Positions 43,950-55,300 of a stretch of 64,000 nucleotides of DNA are shown in pieces. A program made the position numbers and the translations under genes. The stretch's first letter is position 1; each line of letters begins with the position of its first letter. A model generated the notes under the pieces. The model saw only the letters and a program-made list of their open reading frames with translations. It was not told the DNA's origin and ran no database searches. The stretch is from Eledone cirrhosa (lineage: Eukaryota; Mollusca; Cephalopoda; Octopoda; Eledonidae), in contig OZ024744.1 in NCBI GenBank assembly GCA_964016885.1, forward strand, positions 111,893,290 to 111,957,289, written 5' to 3'.

Positions 43950-44272
43950 AATCAACCACTTTACAGGGTGGACTGGGTGCTTCTTACTGTGGAAGTGAAA
44001 CAACCACTTTACAGGGTGGACTGGGTGCTTCTTACTGTGGAAGTGAAACAACCACTTTACAGGGTGGACTGGGTGCTTCTTACTGTGGAAGTGAAACAAC
44101 CACTTTACAGGGTGGACTGAGTGCTTCTTACTGTGGAAGTGAAATAACCACTTTACAGGGTGGACTGGGTGCTTCTTACTGTGGAAGTGAAACAACCACT
44201 TTACAGGGTGGACTGGGTGCTTCTTACTGTGGAAGTGAAACAACCACTTTACAGGGTGGACTGGGTGCACTA
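43950..44272 (+). repeat. 48-bp tandem repeat, about 6.5 copies, from a LINE/SINE tail
   Basis: Unit AACCACTTTACAGGGTGGAC, TGGGTGCTTCTTACTGTGGA, AGTGAAAC. CACTTTACAG, GTGGACTGGGTGCTT and the following bases match, as reverse complement, the AAGCACCCAG...GTAAAGTGG part of the LINE 3' UTR. Divisible by three, so a 16-residue peptide repeat appears on the minus strand. Confidence 0.93.
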
Positions 44273-44625
44273 ATTCTCTGTACATATTATTTAAAAAAAA
44301 TTAAAACTCGGTACTTCTTTGATTAGTCAATCTCATTTTTTAATCCACTAACTTACAGAACATAAACACAATGACAGACAAACACATACATATATATACA
44401 CATACATGCAACTATTAACATTTCTTTAGATTTAATGGACAAAGCAATTTATAATTTATTTTTCTTGTAGTTTTTCTTTCATTTTTCTGGGTTTCTAGGT
44501 TTCTAGGTTATTTATTATTATTTTTCTTCGGAACAGAAACAATGGAATATCAAATGTTCTACTCTCCAAACTCTAGGTTTCAAAAATTTCAAGTGTTAGC
44601 ATAAATTGAGTATGACATGGCATTC
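44273..44625. other. no gene recognised
   Basis: AT-rich unique sequence with a short ACATACATATATATACACAT tract near 44385. Confidence 0.5.
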
Positions 44626-44694
44626 AGGAGTACACACACACACACACGCACACACACATACATACACATACATATATATATATATATACACATG

Positions 44695-44762
<68 letters not shown>

Positions 44763-44768
44763 TATATA
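44626..44768. repeat. CA/TA microsatellite
   Basis: (CA)n, CATACATACACATACA, then about 60 bases of TA. Confidence 0.97.
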
Positions 44769-44945
44769 AGTTATTTCGGGTTCAATCGGAGGTAACCACA
44801 TTAAGTAAGGTACTCAATACATAGCAGAGTATAAATGTTTAATACAGATAAGCTTCTACAGGACTAGAACTGTTTCATTTGTGAGAAATCTTCAGGAACT
44901 GATGATTTCTCACGAATGAAACAGTTCTAGTCCTGTAGAAGCTTT
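44769..44945. mobile_element. foldback PLE terminal piece with hammerhead cores
   Basis: 44769-44895 matches 58716-58850 (TTCAATCGGAGGTAACCACA, AAGGTACTCAATACATAGCA, CTACAGGACTAGAACTGTTT). 44851-44895 is then the reverse complement of 44898-44943. Plus strand reads CTGATGA (44897-44903), TTC-TCAC-GAA, GAAA, ACAG/CTGT; minus strand reads CTGAAGA. Stem I is only 0-3 pairs because the junction of the arms removed it. Confidence 0.72.
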
Positions 44946-44988
44946 TCTATATATATATATATATATCATCATCATCATCATCATCATC
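44946..44988. repeat. (TA)n and (ATC)n
   Basis: TA run then ATCATCATC, the latter being the 3' tail of the minus-strand LINE that follows. Confidence 0.95.
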
Positions 44989-45958
<970 letters not shown>

Positions 45959-46192
45959 ATCATCATAAAGATCATCATCGACTAGCATCTATCTTCCACG
46001 CTAGCATGGGTTAGACATGTTCGATTTAGAAGCAAGTTGGGTCAGATGACCGTGTCTCACTCATATAGGGGTGTTTCTGGGGTGTTTCTTACGGCTGGAT
46101 TCCCTTCCTAACGCCAACCACATTGACAGTGTGTGCTGGGTACTTTTTGCCGTGTCTTTTACAAATCCACTTTACAGTGTGTATACATATAT
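45959..46192 (-). mobile_element. LINE 3' UTR fragment
   Basis: ATCTTCCACGCTAGCATGGG, TTAGACATGTTCGATTTAGA, TTCCCTTCCTAACGCCAACC and GTGTGCTGGGTACTTTTTGC are reverse-complement LINE 3' UTR, ending at an AT-rich run. Confidence 0.85.
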
Positions 46193-46281
46193 ATAAGCTT
46201 ATATATATATAAATCATATAAATAATTACATATAAGAGTAATATATATATATAATAATATATACAAAGTAAAACAAAGTAA
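46193..46281. repeat. AT-rich simple sequence
   Basis: TATATATAAATCATATAAAT and ATATAATAATATATACAAAG. Confidence 0.85.
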
Positions 46282-46674
46282 AACGTACTACACACAGTAG
46301 GCACCTCTAACAAAATACACCCCGTCCAACTACCCCCCACCCCATCCACCCCATCCACCCCACCCCTTTCAATGTAAAGTTATGTTGGTACCACAACACC
46401 CAGGCCGAAACAAATGAGGTAGTGTAGGTGTCACGACAAAAAAACACACAGTCCACGCTGTAATGTGGCCGTGTAGGCAACACGGTAAAAACCTCCCAGT
46501 CCCACACTGTAAATGTGGTTGGTGTTAGGAAGGGCATCCAGCTGTAGTAAACCCGCCAGACAGTCCAATACGAGCAAGACAATCGCTCTTGCCTCAAGTG
46601 GGAAAACTCCCATCCAAACCCATGCAAGCGTGGAAGATGGACGTTAAACGATGATGATGATGATGATGATGATA
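46282..46674 (+). mobile_element. LINE 3' UTR fragment, opposite orientation
   Basis: CACAGTAGGCACCTCTAACA, CCAACTACCCCCCACCCCAT, ACACGGTAAAAACCTCCCAG, GGTTGGTGTTAGGAAGGGCA and AACGATGATGATGATGATGA. It matches 57890-58490 read in reverse and faces the fragment at 45959-46192. Confidence 0.85.
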
Positions 46675-46835
46675 TATATTTATGTATGTGTGTGTAATGC
46701 ACCAGTGTACCAACACTTTAAAAATAACAACAAGAAAAAGTGAACTTGTTCACTCCTGCCCTTAGAAGTGACCACTTAACTGACCACTTATGATGCAATG
46801 TTGATACATATTTTTTCTTGGCTACAAACTACGGG
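46675..46835. other. unique spacer
   Basis: TATGTATGTGTGTGTAATGC and about 130 bp without a recognisable feature. Confidence 0.45.
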
Positions 46836-47030
46836 CTATATATATATATATATATAAATAATATATATATATAAATAATATATATATAAATAATATATAT
46901 ATATAAATAATATATATATATATATATAATATATATATATGAATAATATATATATATAAATAATATATATATATAAATAATATATATATATATATATATA
47001 TAATATATATATATAAATAATATTTATTAA
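46836..47030. repeat. (TA)n with AATAATATA interruptions
   Basis: ATATATATATATAAATAATA-type units repeated about ten times. Confidence 0.96.
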
Positions 47031-47100
47031 AATAACAGATTAAAGTTTAAGCAAAGAATCGCTGCTTTCACCCTTAACGGGATCTTCTGAAACTAACAAA

Positions 47101-47452
47101 GTCAATCCGTAAACGCAGAAGTAGATATTTCAAAAAACGTTGCAACCGGAGGAAGACAGGAAGACGATACTTTAGTTCGTGGAAACGTTCCCTGGCAAAG
47201 AACGGGAAAAAACGAATAATACGTCATTAATAGGAGAGGTGAAAAACAATTACGCGTAAAGACAGAACGATGTTTATGGTATAAAAGAGGTCGTAGACTA
47301 ATGTTCTCTTAGGTGGTGCATAGAGACGTTCTCTGGCAATGAACGAAAAAACGAAGATAATACGTCATATGTGGAGCGTGGAGAACAAAGCACGCAAAGA
47401 CAAAACCACGTAAATGGTATAGCAGAAGTCGTAGACTAAAATTCTAACTAGG
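47101..47452 (-). repeat. imperfect duplication in PLE 3' region
   Basis: CGTTCCCTGGCAAAGAACGG, AATACGTCATTA, GGTATAAAAGAGGTCGTAGA (about 47172-47304) recur as CGTTCTCTGGCAATGAACGA, AATACGTCATAT, GGTATAGCAGAAGTCGTAGA (about 47330-47440). The same module occurs once at 7200-7380. Confidence 0.8.
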
Positions 47453-47936
47453 AGACCAAATGAATCTCCGCTACAGAGTTAAGAACAAGTAAATAAATAC
47501 AATACAGAAGTAATAGAAATAAATAAATACATACACGCAAACAAATACGTACATACACAAGCATACGCAAAACCTTACCATAGGTATACAAAACCACGCA
47601 CGTATAAATATGTGTGTGTGTGTATGTGTGTATACAAATAAATAAATAATTATATAAACGTATATAAATAAATAAATACGTATATAACAAGTGCACACAC
47701 ATACCTACATATAAATACACGAATGTTCGGAGACGTAAGTCAACTAAAACAAGAAGTACACAATACACACACTCACCATACGTACGAACCCGCATACTCA
47801 CACAGACGCAAAACTCGCATATACACATAGCCAAACCCTATGTACCAGAATATATAAAATTATGCGCCAAAACAATCAAATATACGTACGAGAAGGTATA
47901 CATACCTTCACAAAACAAACGGGTAATACATTTCCG
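47453..47936. other. PLE spacer, CA/TA-rich
   Basis: CATACACGCAAACAAATACG and AATAAATAAATA-type simple sequence between the PLE coding relic and its 3' module. Frames here are low complexity. Confidence 0.6.
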
Positions 47937-48719
47937 TTATACGATCTTATATTGGGTGTGGTTGTCTTTCAGACTCCAGATATAAGCTGAAAGTGACGTC
48001 ATATTCCTTCTTAGAGGGTAACGAAAAGAATGGGTATGCATGTAAAGTCGCTGCTTGAAACTACTGGCGGTTAACCCTATGTAGGCCCTACGGGACGTAG
48101 GTGTTACAACCTTACATTTGTAGACAATGTTACTAGAGAGGCATTTACCGGATATGGGGCAATCAGCCCGATTCCTACAATTACAGTTAGTACTAACTAC
48201 AGGGTTGCACGTGTTCCTACGGCTAGGTAGTTTAGCTAAATTTGAAGCTGTGATGTTATGTGCAAGGTTAGGAGTCGTAGAGTAAGAAATTTTAATAGTA
48301 TTTCTATTAAAAATGTTACTATATTTATGTGTAGGGGGAAAATGCTTCGTAATAAGGGAAAGAAAGATCTTAGCTAATGGTGTGGCCCCCTCCATATTAT
48401 ATGGTGGGTTAAACCAACAAATGTGACGGGATCTATTTCTTCTAGGTCTATTTTCGTACTCTGTATATGCTACCTTATCGACAAATCCACTTCGAGCAAA
48501 AGCTTCATTGTAATAAGTGGAATGGTCGTTGAAAATATGCTCGTTAGTGGAAAGACGGGAAAGCCTCAACGAAACGTTTCTTACCAGGTTCTTGGTTATG
48601 CTGGCAGGATGGTTGGAATGCTTACTTATGTAATTAAGCGTATCATTCGGCTTTCTATACGGGTAATACAACCCATTCAATAAATTGAGGGTAACGTCGA
48701 GGTAATTAACGACCGAATA
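47937..48719 (-). pseudogene. PLE C-terminal protein with GIY-YIG endonuclease
   Basis: The open frame begins before the first Met (LDVTLNLLNGLYYPYRKPND), the stretch that follows the RT domain in this class. It runs through LSTNEHIFND, HICWFNPPYN and a cysteine cluster (CNCRNRADCPISGKC, residues 166-180 from the Met) to IVYKCKVV and AYIGLTASSFKQRL (residues 185-212), the GIY-YIG core, then SLSAYIWSLKDNHTQYKIV and a TAA. The RT part is missing (cut by the AT run at 48720) and the C-terminus looks short, so it is a fragment rather than a working gene. The frame itself has no internal stop over about 260 codons. Confidence 0.85.
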
Positions 48720-48720
48720 T

Positions 48721-48840
48721 ATATAATATATATATATATAATATATATATATATAATATATATATATATATCTATATATATAATATCTATATATATCTAT
48801 ATATATAAATAATATATATATATATATATAATAAAGTAAA
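48721..48840. repeat. AT-only simple sequence
   Basis: (TA)n with ATATCTATATA and AATAATATA interruptions. Confidence 0.96.
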
Positions 48841-48879
48841 ATAAATAAGTCAAATATTTAAAATTTAGCTTCGTTTATT

Positions 48880-48934
48880 ACTGCTATATATATTTCGGTG
48901 ACAGCCATCTTTGGCTGTGACCTCTTCAGGCAGT
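48880..48934 (-). ncRNA. hammerhead ribozyme, well formed
   Basis: Minus strand: stem I ACTGC (48934-48930) pairs with GCAGT (48884-48880), 5 pairs. CTGAAGA is 48929-48923. Stem II is GGTCACAGCC against GGCTGTCACC with 9 of 10 paired and loop AAAGAT. GAAA is 48896-48893, stem III ATA-TA-TAT, cleavage nucleotide A (48885) after U. All conserved core positions fit. It is the most convincing hammerhead of the window and lies upstream, in sense, of the PLE at 47035-48720. Confidence 0.88.
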
Positions 48935-49045
48935 TTGAATTAGTGTGGTATAGACAAGTACATATGTTGATGGGGTGTATAATATTGTCAATACTCTGAT
49001 ATGCCCAGTTTCTGGTTGGGTTGTTAATTCACTGAGGAACTGGAA
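48935..49045. other. sequence flanking the hammerhead
   Basis: GTGGTATAGACAAGTACATA and CAGTTTCTGGTTGGGTTGTT; probably the rest of the PLE terminal repeat, ending at an AT run. Confidence 0.45.
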
Positions 49046-49217
49046 TCATATAATATATATATATATAATATATATCTATATCTATATCTATATATCTATA
49101 TATATAATATATATATATATCTATATCTATATATCTATATATATAATATATATATATATAATATATATATATATCTATATCTATATATCTATATATATAT
49201 ATATATAAATAATATAT
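49046..49217. repeat. AT-only simple sequence
   Basis: (TA)n with repeated ATCTATATCTATATATCTAT interruptions. Confidence 0.97.
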
Positions 49218-49900
<683 letters not shown>

Positions 49901-49902
49901 AT

Positions 49903-50162
49903 ATTATGGAGGCACATGGCTTACTGGTTAGAGCATTGGCCTTGCAATCGAAAGGTTGTGAGTTCAATTCTCAGACCGGGTGATGTGTTGTTTCCTTGTG
50001 CAAGACACTTTATTTCACATTGCTCCAGTTTACTCAGCTGTATAAATGAGATGATAGGGACTGGGGTCCATATCATTCCACTGCAAAGTGGTCGTGGAGG
50101 TGCCACGGCAAAATAGCACCCAGCCCTCACTATAAATCAGGTTGGTGTTAGGAAGGGCATCG
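49903..50162 (+). mobile_element. tRNA-derived SINE, 3'-truncated
   Basis: GGAGGCACATGGCTTACTGG, GTTAGAGCATTGGCCTTGCA, GTGAGTTCAATTCTCAGACC (A- and B-box regions), then AAGTGGTCGTGGAGGTGCCA and GTTGGTGTTAGGAAGGGCAT, ending abruptly at CGAGCG. The 3' tail and its GAT repeat are missing. Confidence 0.92.
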
Positions 50163-50442
50163 AGCGTAATCTGAGCAAACATCACGGGCGCTCTATTTCA
50201 AAATTATTTTTGAAAAGCATTAGAAATACGCAACCGGTAAAAACTTAAAACTAAAACTGAATACTAACCAATACTTATTACTAATTTTTACTTATTCCTA
50301 ATTAAACTATTTTTCACTGAGAACAATTTGTCAGCATTTTCTTTTCCTTTTACCAATATATCACAACTTGTGTGTTACACCTCTATTCTTTTAAATATAT
50401 ATATATATATATATATGCATGTGTGTATGTATGTATATGTAT
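50163..50442. other. unique sequence then TA/TATG microsatellite
   Basis: About 230 bp of AT-rich unique sequence followed by (TA)n and GTATGTATGTATATG, the 5' edge of the next LINE. Confidence 0.5.
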
Positions 50443-51257
50443 ATATAAACAGAACCCAGATCCCCTCAGAGAAATGGCCTTGCTCAGTATGTAGGAAAGG
50501 CATAGGTAGGAATTCCATCCTCTGCCCCAAATGCAAACTATTGGTACACAAGAGATGTAGTGGGATCTCAGGAAGCTTAGCGAAGAATGTAGGCTTCACA
50601 TGTAGAAGCTGCGCTGGGACAGCAAGCAGCAAACGACCACAGGAAACAAGTACCACCAATCTCTGGGAGGGCTCTGTAGAAACAGTAGTCAGCTTCTGCT
50701 ACCTAGGTGACCAAATTAGCAGCGGAGGTGGTGGTTCTGAAGGTACAGCAACCAGGATAAGAACGGGATGGAAGAAGTTCAGGGAGCTACTACCTCTGCT
50801 AGCTGCAAAAGGCTTCTCTCTCAAAATGAAAGGCAGACTGTATGATGCGTGTATACGAACAGCAATGTTACATGGTAGTGAGACCTGGGCGCTGTCTGTG
50901 GAAGACTTACGTAGATTAGAGAGAAATGAAGCCTGCATGCTCCGATGGATGTGTAATAGTAATATATGCAAACGGCAAAACATAAACGAATTAAAAGAGA
51001 GACTGAGCATAAGAGGAATCAAATGTTGTGTGCAGGAGAAGTGGTTACGTTGGTATCAACATGTGATACGTATGAAGGATGACAGCTGCATAAAAAGGTG
51101 CAGAGCACTAGAAGTCGGTGGAAGCCGTGGAGTGGGGAGACCCAAGAAGACCTGGGATGAGGTGATAAAAGCCGACCTTACCCAATTGCACCTCTGGTGT
51201 CACACAGTATTACAGAAAACACGACTTCCCACAGGAACAAACCAAAGCATATAGACA
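50443..51257 (+). pseudogene. RTE-like LINE, C-terminal half, frame largely open
   Basis: The frame from about 50448 to 51254 starts at the cysteine knuckle (CSVCRKG...CPKCKLLVHKRCSG...CRSCAGT), continues [121 protein letters not shown], and ends TNQSI. Relative to the copy at 55301, the SKAMTHDRD stretch is deleted without losing the frame. The reverse transcriptase is missing (5' truncation at a microsatellite). Not functional. Confidence 0.9.
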
Positions 51258-51495
51258 ATATGCCCCCATCCCCCCTCACTGCAAAGTGGTCGTGGAGGTG
51301 TTATGACAAAAAAGCACCCAGCACTCACTGTAAATGAGGTTGGTGTTAGGAAGGGCATCCAACTGTAGAAATCAAGCCAGAATCAGTAACCGTATGAGCA
51401 AGACAAGGTCACCCGACCTAACATTGCCCGCAATAGGACAACCCGTCTAACCCATGCTAACGTGGAAGAACGGACGTATGATGATGATGATGATG
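51258..51495 (+). mobile_element. LINE 3' UTR and GAT tail
   Basis: TATGCCCCCATCCCCCCTCA, AAAGTGGTCGTGGAGGTG, GTTGGTGTTAGGAAGGGCAT, CCCATGCTAACGTGGAAGAA, CGGACG then (TGA)n. Confidence 0.9.
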
Positions 51496-51894
51496 ATGTG
51501 TATATGTATGTGTGTGTATATATGTACATATACGTATATATGCGTATGTGTAGGCATGTATGTGTATATATGTATATACCAGTGGCGAAGGGTAACCTGG
51601 AAAGCAGGGCACGCAGTCCAATCGCCATGGCGGAAAGTGGGGCTGTGCAGCCTTACCTCTCCCCCCAATTCCCTCTAAATGACCCTCCCGGTCAAAGCTG
51701 CATGTAGTGTTATCTAGTGAGTGTGTGTGTGAGTTATCTTTTTATGCGTCTACGATTTAGCAAGCAGTAAAAATTCTGCTTGCTTCAACTGACGCAATTC
51801 ATCAACATAAGGTTCTATAACACATGCACACACCCTTTGCCCCTGGTATATATATATATGTGTGTGTGTGTATGTATGTGCGTATGTGTATATG

Positions 51895-51925
<31 letters not shown>
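51496..51925. other. TG/TA microsatellites around unique sequence
   Basis: Microsatellites at 51496-51580 and 51848-51925 flank about 260 bp (GGCGAAGGGTAACCTGGAAA, CAATCGCCATGGCGGAAAGT) with no recognised gene. Confidence 0.5.
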
Positions 51926-52488
51926 TCATTTTTTGTCGATTCTATTAAATGATGAATAGCCCCTGTTTTATTTTAACCTGTCTATTGAGCACTCTTATTC
52001 GATATGTGTTATTCCACGTTTTCCCGAATATTTTTTGCGGATATAAAGGTTATCTCCCTTGCTGAAATCCATGTGCATATTTTCAACCTGGGTTTTGCCT
52101 TTTCATTCGTTCGGACTAAAGCTCGTTGAAGAAGTAAACTCCAGTCCGCTGGCGTCTAGAAGTCTTATATTTTTATGTGAGCTGATAGAGGACAGTTTAA
52201 GGATTTACAGAAACCCAAGAAGCTAGATTTACCATCTCTCTAGCGGGTCCGGGTATGCTTTTTACATTCATTTGATTTATTGATTTATTGATAATTTATC
52301 TGAGTGTCCCGAATCTTCCATATCGCAATTTTTCGGTCGTATGGTTGATTGTAGACATATTCTACGTGTGACGGTATTTTAACGATAGTTATAGCTCTGA
52401 TTTATCTGAATTATGGAGCCCTCTGCCGCTCATCTCGAATTTTGTTTATCGTGAACTTGTGCGCCGATTTTTCGATACTCGATTATTC

Positions 52489-52492
<4 letters not shown>
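51926..52492. other. possible retroelement terminal region, unassigned
   Basis: TTCGGACTAAAGCTCGTTGA, AGAAGTAAACTCCAGTCCG forms a CGGACT/AGTCCG stem around a GAAGAAG loop. TTGAGCACTCTTATTCGATA resembles the TCGAGTGCTTTATATC of PLE ends. I could not fit a full hammerhead. No coding frame. Confidence 0.35.

Positions 52493-52528
<36 letters not shown>
52493..52528. repeat. (TA)n
   Basis: About 35 bases of TA. Confidence 0.97.
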
Positions 52529-52532
<4 letters not shown>

Positions 52533-52993
52533 TATTTTCCGTAGTGTTGTAATATAAATATTAGGATACGTACACTTGAAAGAAAAATTTAAGTCTGAAT
52601 GTTAATTAAGTGCAAACACAAAACCAACCATGCATATCTATACTATCTCTAATCCTTCTATAGATTTAGAAAAATAACCAATAATATATTCTATAAAAAT
52701 GTCAAAACAACAGATGGGAATCTAATTACTCACTGCCACCAAAAATTCTCACTGCTATCAAAAAACCACTCCCTCAACTATTCTTCTAACAACTTCACCC
52801 CTCCCTCCTAATATTCTCTATAAAAACCAAACAGGTCCTCAGATGAAATGACAGTTGATAATAACATTGAAATATTGAATGTCTGCATAACTAATACTTT
52901 GTAGATAGCAGCTGTTTTCAGGTTATGTAACTGTTATAGAAACACGTGTCAATAAATTCCTTTCAACTAAACTGTATCCATTCAAATCCTTCT
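52529..52993. other. unassigned, with hammerhead-like remnant
   Basis: AGGTCCTCAGATGAAATGAC, then CATTGAAATATTG near 52830-52880: CAGATGA, an AATG/CATT stem, GAAA. This follows hammerhead order with the U of CUGANGA changed to A and no clear stem I. TCTATAAAAACC precedes it. No gene. Confidence 0.35.
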
Positions 52994-53121
52994 ATATATA
53001 TATATATGTATATATGTATGTATATATATATATGTATATGTATGTATATATGTACATATATATATGTGTGTGTGTGTGTATGTGTGTGTAGATATGTGTA
53101 TGTATATATATATGTATATAT
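52994..53121. repeat. TATG/TA/TG microsatellite
   Basis: TATATATATGTATATATGTA-type units with GTGTGTGTGTGTATG. Confidence 0.95.
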
Positions 53122-53450
53122 ATGGCTTAGTGGTTAGAGCATTGGCCTTGCAATCGAAAGGTTGTGAGTTCAATTCTCAGACCGGGTGATGTGTTGTTTC
53201 CTTGAGCAAGACACTTTATTTCACATTGCTCCAGTTTACTCAGCTGTAGAAATGAGATGAAAGGGACTGGGGTCCATATCATTCCACAGCAAAGTGGTCG
53301 TGGAGGTGCCACGACAAAAAAAGCACCCAGCACTCACTGTAAATGAGGTTGGTGTTAGGAAGGGCATCCAGCTGTAGAAATCAAGCCAGAATCAGTTCCC
53401 GCCCCACCCTTGCAAGCAGGGAAAAAGCGGACGTAAAAATGAAATGATGA
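53122..53450 (+). mobile_element. tRNA-derived SINE with LINE tail, near full length
   Basis: ATGGCTTAGTGGTTAGAGCA, GTGAGTTCAATTCTCAGACC, CTTGAGCAAGACACTTTATT, AAGTGGTCGTGGAGGTGCCA, CCGCCCCACCCTTGCAAGCA, GGGAAAAAGCGGACGTAAAA. The first few bases of the head are replaced by a TA run. Confidence 0.93.
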
Positions 53451-53545
53451 AAAAAATATGAAATGATATGTATATATATATGCATGTATATATGTATATA
53501 TATATATACACACGTATGCATGTGTGTATATATATATATATATAT
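53451..53545. repeat. TATG/TA microsatellite
   Basis: ATATATATATGCATGTATAT and ACACACGTATGCATGTGTGT. Confidence 0.92.
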
Positions 53546-53740
53546 AATGTAGGAGGTGAGTTTTATTGTAGTACAATAAAGCAATGCAGATATCGGATAA
53601 GAAGCACTCTACAGTTTGTAGAACTGGAGTATAAATAATATATAAGATCAAAAGATGGTTAAAAGAGTTCCATGTATTTTATTATGCATAATAAAATACA
53701 TGGAACTCTTTTAACCATCTTTTGATCTTATATTATATAT
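53546..53740. mobile_element. truncated copy of the 15405-15757 foldback
   Basis: ATGTAGGAGGTGAGTTTTAT, TAGTACAATAAAGCAATGCA and AGAAGCACTCTACAGTTTGT are the reverse complement of 15665-15755. 53640-53690 and 53691-53737 are inverted (AAGATCAAAAGATGGTTAAA, TCCATGTATTTTATTATGC). The hammerhead portion has been deleted at the palindrome centre. Confidence 0.82.
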
Positions 53741-53829
53741 ATATATATATATGTATATGTGTGTGTATGTGCATGTGCGTGGGTGTGAGGGCATGTGTGT
53801 TTGCATGTGTGATTGTAGACACCTGACCA
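53741..53829. repeat. TG-rich microsatellite
   Basis: TATATGTGTGTGTATGTGCATG-like units and unique flank. Confidence 0.8.
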
Positions 53830-54167
53830 TTCAGGCAGAGTTACCAATGAATAGCCATTTTTAGCTTAAATGAACCTTAAAAACAGGACACCAACAGGTC
53901 TAGTTGCAATATGAAAGACGATCTGAAGGCCAGGATCACAAGTGCCTTTAGGGGTTTAAGTCGCGGGACAGTGACGAAGGCCTGTAGCCGGTATAGAGGC
54001 CGCCTTGAGGCCATCATCAAAGCCAACGGCGGGTTTATCGAGTGAGATCGAAAGAACAAGTCATGAAGACAAACTGACCCAAGTTTGATAAATAAATCTT
54101 AAAAAACAAAACTATTGTGTTATTTTTTCCTAGACAGTAATCTTGTGAACAAATATCGTCCGCACCC
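53830..54167 (+). mobile_element. mariner-type transposon 3' end
   Basis: A transposase C-terminus (see next entry) is followed by about 90 bp and an end reading AACAAATATCGTCCGCACCC, TGTA, next to TA. Read inward that is TACAGGGTGCGGACGATATT, a mariner-type terminal inverted repeat (family recognition from memory). The 5' half is absent. Confidence 0.72.
53905..54045 (+). pseudogene. mariner-type transposase C-terminus
   Basis: The frame reads MKDDLKARITSAFRGLSRGT, KACSRYRGRLEAIIKANGGF and ends IE, TGA at 54043-54045. The CxxxRxRLxxIIKAxGGxIE ending is typical of mariner/Tc1 transposases, which cut and paste at TA. The DDE catalytic domain is not present in the window, so only about 45 residues remain. 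Confidence 0.7.
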
Positions 54168-54175
54168 TGTATATA

Positions 54176-54304
54176 TAATTGAAAAAGTGGTTAGGAAAGA
54201 CATCCAGCTGTAGAAACCAAGCGAGAAACATGGTTATCTGACCTGACTTGTCTCACAATCGGACAATTCATCTAAATATGCTAGCATGGAAAAGTGGACA
54301 TTAA

Positions 54305-54341
<37 letters not shown>

Positions 54342-54360
54342 CGATGATGTATATCTCGTC
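54176..54360 (+). mobile_element. LINE/SINE 3' tail, diverged
   Basis: GTGGTTAGGAAAGACATCCA, GCTGTAGAAACCAAGCGAGA, TATGCTAGCATGGAAAAGTG, GACATTAAATGATGATGATG. Confidence 0.75.
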
Positions 54361-54650
54361 TTCCATAGCCCCGATACACCTTTCCTCTCCAACCTAGGCC
54401 TGTATGCAAGGAAAGTTGGACATACCCCACATCTGCAGTGCCATAGCCTGGTGCCATAACAGAAACTTCCCAGCACACACTGTTAGGTGGTTGCTGTTAG
54501 GAAGGGTATCTAGCCATAGAAAACCAAGCCAAAATATAGTTCTGTGTGAGCAAGACATGGTCACCTGACCTACTAGCTAGTCTCATAATATGACAACCTG
54601 TCTAACACATGCAAGTGTGGAAAAGTAGATATTAAACAGTGATGTTGATG
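54361..54650 (+). mobile_element. second diverged LINE/SINE 3' tail
   Basis: CCTGGTGCCATAACAGAAAC, GGTTGCTGTTAGGAAGGGTA, TGTGAGCAAGACATGGTCAC, ACATGCAAGTGTGGAAAAGT, then TTAAACAGTGATGTTGATG. It follows directly on the previous tail in the same orientation. Confidence 0.75.
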
Positions 54651-55075
54651 TTTACATGCGTGGGTGAATATACATTTGCACACGTATGTTTACATTACTG
54701 AAAAGGGAGTTGCTTTTCAAATGGAGTCCCTTGAGATATTAGTTTTACATCAATTTACAGACGCTCCTCTGTCGCTATTGTCATCGGAAATGTAAGTGAC
54801 CTGTTGAAAACCTGCAGCCATTGATACTATGTTGTGATGACCTATTCTGACATAAAATGAATAAATAAAATGAATTCATGGGAAACATCAAGCAGTGGAA
54901 AACAGTTTGAGAACAGTAATAGAATTGTTGTGAAGACTAAGTCTTAGATTTAAAATATTCAAATCCCTGGTGCTTATCGCGGAGGGGGAGAGAAATAGCA
55001 TAGAAATAGAGAGAGAGAGACTGAAAAAGAAAAAGGGAGAGAGCCAGGTGTAGAAATACAGAAAGAGAGACAAGT
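54651..55075. other. no gene recognised
   Basis: Unique sequence ending in GAGAGAGAGACTGAAAAAGA-type purine-rich bases at 55008-55070. Confidence 0.5.
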
Positions 55076-55091
55076 TATATATATATATATA

Positions 55092-55203
55092 GGAAAAAGT
55101 ATGACCCCGACGGCAGAGCTCAAGCCGTTTCGACGGCTATTTCTAGTCCAGAAATAGCCGTCAAAACGGGTTGAGCTCTGCCGTCGGGGTCATACTTTTT
55201 CCT
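55092..55203. mobile_element. PLE-like palindromic terminal piece
   Basis: GGAAAAAGTATGACCCCGAC, GGCAGAGCTCAAGCCGTTTC, GACGGCTATTTCT is reverse-complemented around CTAGTCC to CAGAAATAGCCGTCAAAACG, GGTTGAGCTCTGCCGTCGGG. Arms of about 54 bp with two differences. GC-rich for this window. No hammerhead core. Confidence 0.8.
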
Positions 55204-55276
55204 ATTTCCCACTCTACTACCCTAATTATTGAGTACTCTGGTACGTTATGGCCCATCTGGTTCCTTACCACATTTC

Positions 55277-55300
55277 CTTTGTTATATATATATATATATA
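55277..55300. repeat. (TA)n at LINE 5' edge
   Basis: TATATATATATATAAGATAT directly precedes the truncated LINE frame. Confidence 0.95.

Larger units (their letters stand above)
47035..48720 (-). mobile_element. second Penelope-like element, 3' part
   Basis: Minus strand: coding relic 48719-47937, CA/TA-rich spacer, then a 3' region with an internal repeat (47101-47452). Truncated at 48720 by an AT run; 160 bp further upstream on the same strand lies a hammerhead (48934-48880) that probably belongs to the element's terminal repeat. Confidence 0.78.

Noticed and set aside
55092..55203. Hammerhead in the GC-rich palindrome
   Set aside because: It has GAAAC next to a stem but no CTGANGA within reach on either strand.
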